Assembly: GCA_020636355.1 (NCBI GenBank)
Contig: JACJYB010000002.1
Span: 248,001 to 312,000 of the forward strand
DNA from: Lewinellaceae bacterium
Lineage (GTDB): Bacteria; Bacteroidota; Bacteroidia; Chitinophagales; Saprospiraceae
DNA length: 64,000 nucleotides
Direction: 5' to 3'
Shown here: piece after piece, positions 57,991-64,000 of the stretch
Layout of the letters: every line of letters starts with the position of its first letter
Numbering within the stretch: position 1 is the first letter of the stretch
Position numbers and translations under genes: made by a program
Notes under the pieces: model-generated
Databases searched by the model: none
Told to the model about the DNA's origin: nothing
The model's input: the letters and a program-made list of their open reading frames with translations, nothing else

Positions 57991-59358
57991 ATGACCTTAA
58001 TCAAATCCATCTCCGGGATCCGCGGCACCATCGGTGGACCGGTGGGTGAAAATTTCACTCCTATCGATATCGTCGAGTGTACAGCTGCTTTCGGCCAATG
58101 GACCCTTGACCGGACGGGTATCCAGCGCGTAGTCGTAGGTCGCGATGCTCGAATTTCCGGCAAGATGGTCCAGGAACTGGTAGTACAGACCCTGATTGCC
58201 CTGGGGATAGAAGTAATCGATCTTGATCTTTCAACCACGCCTACAGTCGAAATGGCTGTTACCGATGAAAAAGCCGGTGCAGGCATCATCCTGACTGCCA
58301 GTCATAATCCAGCCCAATGGAATGCCCTGAAATTCCTAAATGAAAAAGGAGAGTTTATCAGTGCAGCAGATGGTGCAGAAGTATTGGAATACATTGCCAG
58401 CCGTAAAATGGATTTCGTATCCGTTGATGCCCTTGGTACTCGGATCAATAAAATTGACGCCATCGAAAAGCACATCACGGCTATCTTATCCCTACCCTTG
58501 ATCCCGGTAGCCGAGATCAAAAAAAGAAATTTCAAAGTCGTATTGGACCCCGTGAATTCAACCGGCAGTTTAGCACTTCCGCCATTATTGGAGAAGCTGG
58601 GTTGCAATGTGCAGTTGATCCATGGTGAGCCTACCGGACATTTTGCCCACAATCCCGAACCACTGCCTCATCACTTGAAAGACCTAAGCCGGGCAGTAGT
58701 GGAAAATCAGGCTGATTTTGGTATTTCTGTAGATCCGGATGTAGATAGATTGGCTTTGGTGTGCCCGGACGGTTCGATGTTTGGAGAAGAATACACGCTT
58801 GTAGCCGCGGCTGACTTCATCCTGGCCCACACCCCGGGGGCCACTGTTTCCAACGTTTCATCCAGCTTGGCACTGAAAGATGTTACGGAAGCCTATCATC
58901 AAACGTATTTTTCTGCAGCCGTCGGCGAGGTTAATGTCGTAACAAAAATGAAGGAGGTGAATGCTGTTATCGGTGGAGAAGGTAATGGCGGAATTATCTA
59001 CCCGGATTTGCATTATGGTCGCGACGCTTTGGTTGGGGTTGCGTTTATCCTGGCCTTGCTGACCGAAAGAAATACTGATCTTAAATCCCTGAAAGAGACA
59101 TACCCTCCATACGAAATGGTAAAAGATCGCATCGACCTGGACGGTAGCCTGGATAAAGCCCAGGTGCTGCAAAAAGTAAGGGACCATTTTCAAAATGATA
59201 AGCTCAATGAGGTCGATGGAATTAAAGTAGAGTGGCCAGACAGATGGGTACAGATACGGGCATCCAATACGGAGCCCATTCTGCGGGTTTATGCAGAAGC
59301 TCCCAACTTGTCGGCAGCTCAGTCATTGGTTGACCAGGTAAAAAGCATTTTATCATGA
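57991..59358 (+). CDS. glmM: Phosphoglucosamine mutase-type phosphohexomutase
   Basis: Converts glucosamine-6-phosphate to glucosamine-1-phosphate for cell-wall precursor synthesis. The alpha-D-phosphohexomutase layout is complete in 455 residues: SISGIRGTIGG at the N-terminus, the phosphoserine loop TASHNP with Ser104, the metal loop DPDVDRLAL, the sugar-specificity loop GEGNGGIIYPDLHYGRDA and the C-terminal phosphate-binding RASNTEPILRVY. Assignment to GlmM rather than phosphomannomutase rests on overall resemblance to Bacteroidota GlmM and is less certain. TATCTTTA at about 57962 is a near-consensus -7 box. The stop codon overlaps the cysteine desulfurase start by 4 bp. Confidence 0.87.
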   Translation: MTLIKSISGIRGTIGGPVGENFTPIDIVECTAAFGQWTLDRTGIQRVVVGRDARISGKMVQELVVQTLIALGIEVIDLDLSTTPTVEMAVTDEKAGAGIILTASHNPAQWNALKFLNEKGEFISAADGAEVLEYIASRKMDFVSVDALGTRINKIDAIEKHITAILSLPLIPVAEIKKRNFKVVLDPVNSTGSLALPPLLEKLGCNVQLIHGEPTGHFAHNPEPLPHHLKDLSRAVVENQADFGISVDPDVDRLALVCPDGSMFGEEYTLVAAADFILAHTPGATVSNVSSSLALKDVTEAYHQTYFSAAVGEVNVVTKMKEVNAVIGGEGNGGIIYPDLHYGRDALVGVAFILALLTERNTDLKSLKETYPPYEMVKDRIDLDGSLDKAQVLQKVRDHFQNDKLNEVDGIKVEWPDRWVQIRASNTEPILRVYAEAPNLSAAQSLVDQVKSILS

Positions 59359-60479
59359 TCTACGTTGATAATGCGGCTACGACGCCAATCAGCCCGGAAG
59401 TCTTTGAGGCGATGAAACCCTGGCTGACCGAACATTACGGGAATCCTTCGAGCATTCATGCCGAAGGTAGAAAAGCCCGGACGGCGATCGAACAAGCCCG
59501 TAAAACGGTAGCTCATTATCTGGAAGCTTCAATCGGTGAAATTTTCTTTACCTCTTGTGGAACCGAATCCATCAATACGGCCATCAAACGAAGTGTTTTG
59601 GATTTGGGGGTACAGCGGATCATCACCAGCCCCATAGAGCACCACTGCACCCTGCATAGTGTTGAGGCCGTTAAACGCGATTATGGCATCCAGGTTGACT
59701 ATCTTCCGGTATCCAAAACCGGGCAGCCAGACCTAGATGCACTGCGTTCATTCGTAAGCGACCAGGAGTCCCCTACCCTGGTGACGCTTATGCATGCCAA
59801 TAATGAGATTGGCACGCTGACACCGATCCGGGAGATCAGCTCAATTTGTCAGCAAGCAGGCGTCTACTTTCTTCCGGATACCGTCCAGACTATTGCAAAA
59901 TATCCGCTTTCGGTTAAAGAAATGCCGGTAACCTTCCTCGCCGGTTCAGCGCATAAGTTTCATGGGCCCAAAGGTATCGGGTTTATGTACATCAACGGAG
60001 AGGTGAAGATTAACCCCTTGATCGATGGAGGTTCTCAGGAGCGAACCATGCGAAGCGGCACTGAAAATATCGCTTACATTGTCGGCCTGGCCAAAGCGCT
60101 GGAATTATACATCAAAGATCGATATGCGCGACAAAAACATATTGATGATTTGCGTCGTTACCTGGCAGGGCAGCTACTTTCGGCATTTCCAGGAGCCCAT
60201 CTGAATGGCGATGGTCTGGATAACACCCTGTATACCGTTCTTAGCATTGCATTCCCGCCTCATCCCAAAAATGAACTTTTGTTGCTGCAACTGGACATTT
60301 CCGGGATATGCGCTTCCGGAGGCAGTGCTTGTACCTCGGGTGCAGAAGCCGCCTCCCATGTCCTGGAAGGCATAGGAGGAGATCCGGATTACAAAACCAT
60401 CCGGTTCAGTTTCTCACATTACAATACACTGGAAGAGATGGATGAAGTGGTCAGGAAGATCAAAGCAATTCTGGGATAA
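59355..60479 (+). CDS. Cysteine desulfurase
   Basis: PLP-dependent NifS/IscS-type enzyme that takes sulfur from cysteine for Fe-S clusters and thiolation. VDNAATTPISPEV opens the fold, CGTESINTAIK is the PLP-phosphate region, the PLP lysine is Lys201 in SAHKFHGPKG and the sulfur-carrying Cys326 lies in GGSACTSG. The length of 374 residues and the short lobe around Cys326 fit the group I (IscS/NifS) enzymes. No iscU or regulator follows; instead it is coupled to glmM by an ATGA overlap. Confidence 0.93.
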   Translation: MIYVDNAATTPISPEVFEAMKPWLTEHYGNPSSIHAEGRKARTAIEQARKTVAHYLEASIGEIFFTSCGTESINTAIKRSVLDLGVQRIITSPIEHHCTLHSVEAVKRDYGIQVDYLPVSKTGQPDLDALRSFVSDQESPTLVTLMHANNEIGTLTPIREISSICQQAGVYFLPDTVQTIAKYPLSVKEMPVTFLAGSAHKFHGPKGIGFMYINGEVKINPLIDGGSQERTMRSGTENIAYIVGLAKALELYIKDRYARQKHIDDLRRYLAGQLLSAFPGAHLNGDGLDNTLYTVLSIAFPPHPKNELLLLQLDISGICASGGSACTSGAEAASHVLEGIGGDPDYKTIRFSFSHYNTLEEMDEVVRKIKAILG

Positions 60480-60489
60480 GCATTGTGCT

Positions 60490-61110
60490 TCATCCATGCA
60501 GCCATTTCCAACCGTAGCCGATCACTCCCGCTGCAGCCAGATTGGCTACCAGAAAAATCCATAGGTCGGACCAGCTTAGCATACCAGCGGTCATCATACC
60601 AATGGCGATAGCCGGATTAAAAGCTGCACCACTGATGCGCTGAAATGCAAATATTCCAGTCAGATATGCAAAACCAACCGCAAATCCATAAAATGACTGG
60701 ATGCGCTCCTGTTGGTAAATGGTTACTTGAAACAGGACCCATAACAATAAAAAAGTACCCAGAAACTCAGCAATCAATGAAGGGATCATAGGTACCGATC
60801 GAATCGCCACTTGTTCGACATTGAGTTCAGCCAGCAAAGGCGTGGCTAGTAAGGTGGCCAAAAAGGCGCCAACTATCTGCGCTGCCACATAGGGTAACAC
60901 TTCAGAAAGCTCAAACTTACCCTGAAAATAATGGGCCAGTGTTACCGCAGGATTGTAATGTGCACCGGACTGCGCAAAGCCCGCATACATCAGCACTGCA
61001 TAAGCGGAACCTACCGCCAGGGGCATCCACTGGGTCTGCCCCCCGTTGCCGGTCATCACGACGACTAAAACCAGAAAGAATGTCCCAATGAATTCCGTAA
61101 AGTAATTGCG
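60490..61110 (-). CDS. MIP-family aquaporin
   Basis: A six-helix major intrinsic protein of 206 residues from the ATG at 61110 (the frame is open for six more codons). Both NPA boxes are present, in GAHYNPAVT and GAAFNPAIA. Residues flanking the second box (phenylalanine rather than aspartate after NPA) point more to water than to glycerol passage, though this is a rough reading. It is a single gene, convergent with the cysteine desulfurase gene, 10 bp apart. Confidence 0.88.
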   Translation of the reverse strand, partial: RNYFTEFIGTFFLVLVVVMTGNGGQTQWMPLAVGSAYAVLMYAGFAQSGAHYNPAVTLAHYFQGKFELSEVLPYVAAQIVGAFLATLLATPLLAELNVEQVAIRSVPMIPSLIAEFLGTFLLLWVLFQVTIYQQERIQSFYGFAVGFAYLTGIFAFQRISGAAFNPAIAIGMMTAGMLSWSDLWIFLVANLAAAGVIGYGWKWLHG

Positions 61111-61404
61111 CATTTCAATAAGTTTCAAGGCAGGAAATATAAGAAAAAATTATAACGTGTTGGTTAATGGATCTTCAAAAGGGATTTGGAATTTTGGTTC
61201 TTTGGGTTGGTAAATCTGTTGGATGGCGTTTCTCTGGTATAATGGACTATTGAGCAAGTGAGCTTATAGATGTTATGGCATAACGGTGTTTGGTGTTGTA
61301 ATTTTGTATGTACCCGACACCTAGCACCGTACCTTCAGCACATGACCACCTATTTTATTACATTCGAAAAGCACATGTCCTATACCCTTTTAACGCGAAA
61401 ACTG

Positions 61405-61806
61405 ATGAGTACACCAATTATATTCGTTTATGGCACTTTGCGGCTGGAGTATGCAAATGAAGCTGCCAAGCGGATACAGACGGAATGCACTTATCTTGGA
61501 CAGGGCGTTGCCAAAGGCGAGCTCCTGGACCTGGGACCCTACCCTGGTGCCATTATCAACAACCCCTATCTGACGATCATCCACGGCCAGTGTTTCCTTC
61601 TGCCTCAAAATCCGGACCCTCTTTTAGCGTTCCTTGATGACTACGAAGGTCCTGAATACCGCCGGGAAATTCATGATATCTATAGCTGGCGAGGCATCAC
61701 ACCAGCCATCATTTATCACCTGGATGCATATCCCAATGCCCAGCCAGTTCCTGAAGGTGACTGGTATACTTATCAATCCCAACGTGACTCCAAAAAGCTT
61801 TCTTAA
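61405..61806 (+). CDS. Gamma-glutamylcyclotransferase-like protein
   Basis: A 133-residue GGCT/BtrG-type small protein. The YGTLR turn (FVYGTLRLEY) at the start is the substrate-binding loop, and FLDDYEGPEYRRE carries the catalytic Glu region of the family. Members cleave gamma-glutamyl amines or peptides to 5-oxoproline. The ATG at 61405 gives a compact domain; the open frame begins at 61270 but the additional 45 residues look non-coding. It is followed 29 bp later by the S4-domain gene. Confidence 0.86.
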   Translation: MSTPIIFVYGTLRLEYANEAAKRIQTECTYLGQGVAKGELLDLGPYPGAIINNPYLTIIHGQCFLLPQNPDPLLAFLDDYEGPEYRREIHDIYSWRGITPAIIYHLDAYPNAQPVPEGDWYTYQSQRDSKKLS

Positions 61807-61835
61807 CTTCGCATCCGCAAAATCCAATTACCGCG

Positions 61836-62069
61836 GTGATCGAACTGACCATACAATTACAAGATCAACCCTACATTGAACTGAATAAGTTACTTAAGCT
61901 CATGGATGTAGTGGATAGCGGGGGGATGGCCAATCAATTGATCCTGGAAGGGGATGTATTTGTCAATGATTCGCCAGCCCATGAAAAACGTAAAAAAATC
62001 CGTCCAGGCGATGTAGTACAAGTCGGTGACCATCGCATCCGGATTCAGCAGCAAGAGCAACCATTATGA
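61836..62069 (+). CDS. S4-domain RNA-binding protein
   Basis: A 77-residue stand-alone S4 domain of the YbcJ/RqcP type: YIELNKLLKLMDVVDSGGMANQLI then VFVNDSPAHEKRKKIRPGDVV, the helix-turn-helix plus loop that contacts double-stranded RNA. The start is a GTG at 61836. The stop overlaps the ATG of the following methyltransferase gene by 4 bp (ATGA), so the two are coupled and may act together on rRNA. Function is likely in ribosome biogenesis or quality control. Confidence 0.85.
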   Translation: MIELTIQLQDQPYIELNKLLKLMDVVDSGGMANQLILEGDVFVNDSPAHEKRKKIRPGDVVQVGDHRIRIQQQEQPL

Positions 62070-63229
62070 ATCGGATCCGGTTGAAGAAAAATAAGGAGAG
62101 CATGCTGGGCATGCGTCATCCCTGGATTTTCTCGGGAGCATTGGATCTGCAGGAGCAGATCGAAGACGGTGTCTGGGTAGAGGTCGTAAACCGTCAGGAT
62201 ATAGTTTTAGCTTCCGGTCATTATCAAAATCACAGTATTGCCATCCGGATTCTTGATTTTGCTCCGGTTCCCGATAAACAAGCCTTTTACAATCAGCGAG
62301 TGGAAGGAGCCTATCATTTGAGGAAGCGCCTGAACCTGATCCGTAATGATTCAAACATCTGGAGGCTTATCCACGGCGAAGGCGACCAATTGCCCGGGCT
62401 GATTGTCGACATTTATGGAAATACTGCCGTGGTTCAATGCCATAGCATTGGAATGCACAGAGACTTGCCTCTAATAAGCCAGTCATTGATTCAACTGGAC
62501 GGTATTAACCAGGTCTTTGATAAAAGTGCAGAAACCTTGCCCACGCAATATCGTCAAACCGTTCAAAATGGCTATATCGTCGGAGATGGGTCGATCAAAG
62601 TACCTTTGTTTGAGAATGGGGTTGCTTTCAAGGTCGATTGGGAGCAAGGCCAAAAGACCGGTTTCTTTATCGATCAGCGCGACAACCGGAAGTTATTAGG
62701 TGACTTGGCTCATGGCTGCGACGTGCTGAATGCCTTCAGCTACAGCGGTGGATTTTCAATGTATGCACTGGCCAATGGAGCCAGGAAAGTCATCTCGGTG
62801 GACCAGTCCGAAAAAGCGATACGATGGGCGAATGAAAATGCCTTGCTCAATGGCTTCAGGGCTCACCAGGGCATCACCGCCAATGTCTTTGAATATTTGC
62901 AAGAACCGGACAACCATTGGGACATTGTGATTATTGACCCGCCGGCATTTGCTAAATCATTACAGAAAAAACACAATGCAGTTCAAGCTTACAAAAGACT
63001 TAATGCCGCTGCTATGCGAAAGGTGAAACCAAATGGTTTGTTATTCACTTTCTCTTGTTCTCAGGTCATCGATCGCGAACTCTTTCAGCATACCATTGTA
63101 TCCGCTGCCATGGAGGTCGGAAGACCTATGCAGGTTCTTTACGCATTGAGCCAAGGAGCCGATCACCCCATCAATATTTATCATCCGGAAGGTCACTACC
63201 TGAAAGGCCTGGTTGTTCAGGTAGGATAG
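62066..63229 (+). CDS. RlmI-like 23S rRNA m5C methyltransferase
   Basis: Class I rRNA methyltransferase of the RlmI/YccW type, 387 residues. The N-terminal PUA-like domain begins at MRHPWIFSGAL, the middle part is a linker (VDIYGNTAVV) and the C-terminal SAM domain shows DVLNAFSYSGGFSMYALANGA (motif I), VISVDQSEKAIRWA, then the motif IV region IDPPAFAKS and the catalytic Cys in FTFSCSQVI. Product specificity (m5C at position 1962 in E. coli) is by homology. It is preceded by an S4-domain gene with a 4-bp overlap. Confidence 0.9.
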   Translation: MNRIRLKKNKESMLGMRHPWIFSGALDLQEQIEDGVWVEVVNRQDIVLASGHYQNHSIAIRILDFAPVPDKQAFYNQRVEGAYHLRKRLNLIRNDSNIWRLIHGEGDQLPGLIVDIYGNTAVVQCHSIGMHRDLPLISQSLIQLDGINQVFDKSAETLPTQYRQTVQNGYIVGDGSIKVPLFENGVAFKVDWEQGQKTGFFIDQRDNRKLLGDLAHGCDVLNAFSYSGGFSMYALANGARKVISVDQSEKAIRWANENALLNGFRAHQGITANVFEYLQEPDNHWDIVIIDPPAFAKSLQKKHNAVQAYKRLNAAAMRKVKPNGLLFTFSCSQVIDRELFQHTIVSAAMEVGRPMQVLYALSQGADHPINIYHPEGHYLKGLVVQVG

Positions 63230-63265
63230 CGACGGAATTCGCCCCTACCAAATTGGTAAAATAAT

Positions 63266-63273
63266 TACCTTTG
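63266..63273 (+). promoter_or_regulatory. Candidate -7 element upstream of the last gene
   Basis: TACCTTTG, a perfect TAnnTTTG, lies 20 bases before the ATG of the truncated lipoprotein gene. No -33 element is seen at the correct spacing. Confidence 0.4.
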
Positions 63274-63293
63274 ATGTTTTGAAATGAACTCCT

Positions 63294-64000
63294 ATGCGTG
63301 CATTAACGTCCGTGTTTCTGACATGCTTTCTGATCTTCAGTTGCCAATCAGAACAAAATAAAGGCGATCAGGAACAACTTAAAGCTATAGAAGCCTACAA
63401 ATCAGCCTACGATGCTAACAAAAATTCCATCAATGGCTCGAAAGTAGTCAACGCTGTTGTTGAGTATGCCGAGAAGAATCCCACCGATGCCACCCGCATC
63501 AATGAATTATTTAATGAGGCCATTGCTATTTCCCTTGAGCAATCCAATGCTGCCCAGGCTTCCGGGTTGCTGAATACATTGATTAAGGAATACCCGGATA
63601 ACGACCGGGAAACACGTCTGGCACAACTGACCCGGATGTTACTGGAGATGAAAAATCAGGAGGCAGCCGCATCCCTATGTCTGGCCAGTTTACAGGCATT
63701 TCCTAACAGCACCTCCCTGCAGGAGCTGAAAACCCAAATCAATCCGCAAGATCCGGATATTAAATCGCGGCTCGACCGGCTTAGCACTACTATGTTTAAT
63801 GATTCGCTCAACGAATACAGCGTGGATATAGCCACATCTTTTGTAGACGGATGTGAAGCCTATGTACTGGCGAATCCTACCGCGAAAGATGCGGTTGATT
63901 ACCTCCATCAGGCAGGACAAACGGCGAGATCGATACGCACGTTTCGTAAAGCCATCTCGCTCTACGATTGGATTTATTCCAAATATCCCAGTGACCCAAG
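63294..64000 (+). CDS. TPR-like lipoprotein, 3'-partial
   Basis: The frame starts at the ATG at 63294 and runs off the right edge of the window, so the protein has at least 235 residues. The signal sequence ends in LIFSC with Cys17 as the lipidated residue. The mature part is alpha-helical and repetitive, with TPR-like helix pairs such as NAVVEYAEKNPTDATRINELFNEA, LLNTLIKEYPDNDRETRLAQL and SLYDWIYSKYPSDP, spaced about 35-40 residues apart. Such lipoproteins usually serve as assembly or interaction factors in the envelope. The C-terminal end is not visible, so other domains cannot be excluded. Confidence 0.75.
   Translation, partial: MRALTSVFLTCFLIFSCQSEQNKGDQEQLKAIEAYKSAYDANKNSINGSKVVNAVVEYAEKNPTDATRINELFNEAIAISLEQSNAAQASGLLNTLIKEYPDNDRETRLAQLTRMLLEMKNQEAAASLCLASLQAFPNSTSLQELKTQINPQDPDIKSRLDRLSTTMFNDSLNEYSVDIATSFVDGCEAYVLANPTAKDAVDYLHQAGQTARSIRTFRKAISLYDWIYSKYPSDP

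Overview
The window looks like a chromosomal segment of a Bacteroidota bacterium, most probably of the Saprospiraceae/Lewinella type (inference). The reasons are a type IX secretion C-terminal sorting domain, a SusC-type plug domain, many lipoproteins with a Bacteroidota-style lipobox, -7 elements of the form TAnnTTTG, weak Shine-Dalgarno signals with several TTG/GTG starts, and the repertoire of families. GC content is moderate and both strands are used in short directons. I see no phage, insertion sequence, CRISPR array or rRNA operon. Two tRNA genes are present (Ser-TGA and His-GTG).

Layout. 1-2.2 kb: arginine decarboxylase (5' end cut by the window) with a deoxyhypusine-synthase-like protein, a polyamine pair. 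2.3-6.6 kb: a DksA/TraR-like regulator, a GH13 lipoprotein, a GT39-type glycosyltransferase and a small secreted protein. 6.6-9 kb: divergent moeA and xdhC, both serving molybdoenzymes that are not in the window. 9-13.3 kb: a secreted esterase, a LeuA/CimA-type synthase and a coupled 2-keto-3-deoxy-galactonate aldolase/kinase pair. 13.5 kb: tRNA-Ser with its own promoter and terminator. 14-18.4 kb: a secreted FAD oxidoreductase, then a minus-strand group of NIPSNAP protein, plug-only lipoprotein and GH16 beta-glucanase. 18.5-22.7 kb: a copper P-type ATPase, a beta-lactamase-fold protein that has lost its catalytic residues, and an orphan lipoprotein closed by a strong terminator.

23-33.4 kb is the most striking region: nine same-strand genes, most of them touching or overlapping by 4 bp. 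They encode a Tat-exported TIM-barrel isomerase, two Gfo/Idh/MocA oxidoreductases (one Tat-exported), an SDR, a ROK kinase, a SIS-domain protein, a MetE-core-like zinc methyltransferase, a UlaG-like metallo-beta-lactamase-fold hydrolase and a PQQ/cytochrome c lipoprotein dehydrogenase. I read it as an uncharacterised catabolic pathway for an unusual, possibly methylated or amino, sugar or cyclitol, with a periplasmic oxidation stage and a cytoplasmic kinase stage.

33.5-48.6 kb holds mostly singletons: a Kv-type channel with a C-terminal zinc ribbon, a TlpA thioredoxin, a secreted caspase-like protein, a phosphotriesterase-family lipoprotein, a 707-residue cNMP-binding protein with an unknown N-terminal half, a GIY-YIG remnant beside tRNA-His, and a 939-residue VCBS/UnbV T9SS cargo. 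48.6-64 kb is mainly housekeeping: a double-AAA protein, UbiA-maf, folD-prmA-DUF1572-lysA, ZIP-PAP2, glmM-cysteine desulfurase, an aquaporin, a gamma-glutamylcyclotransferase-like protein, S4-RlmI, and a truncated lipoprotein at the right edge.
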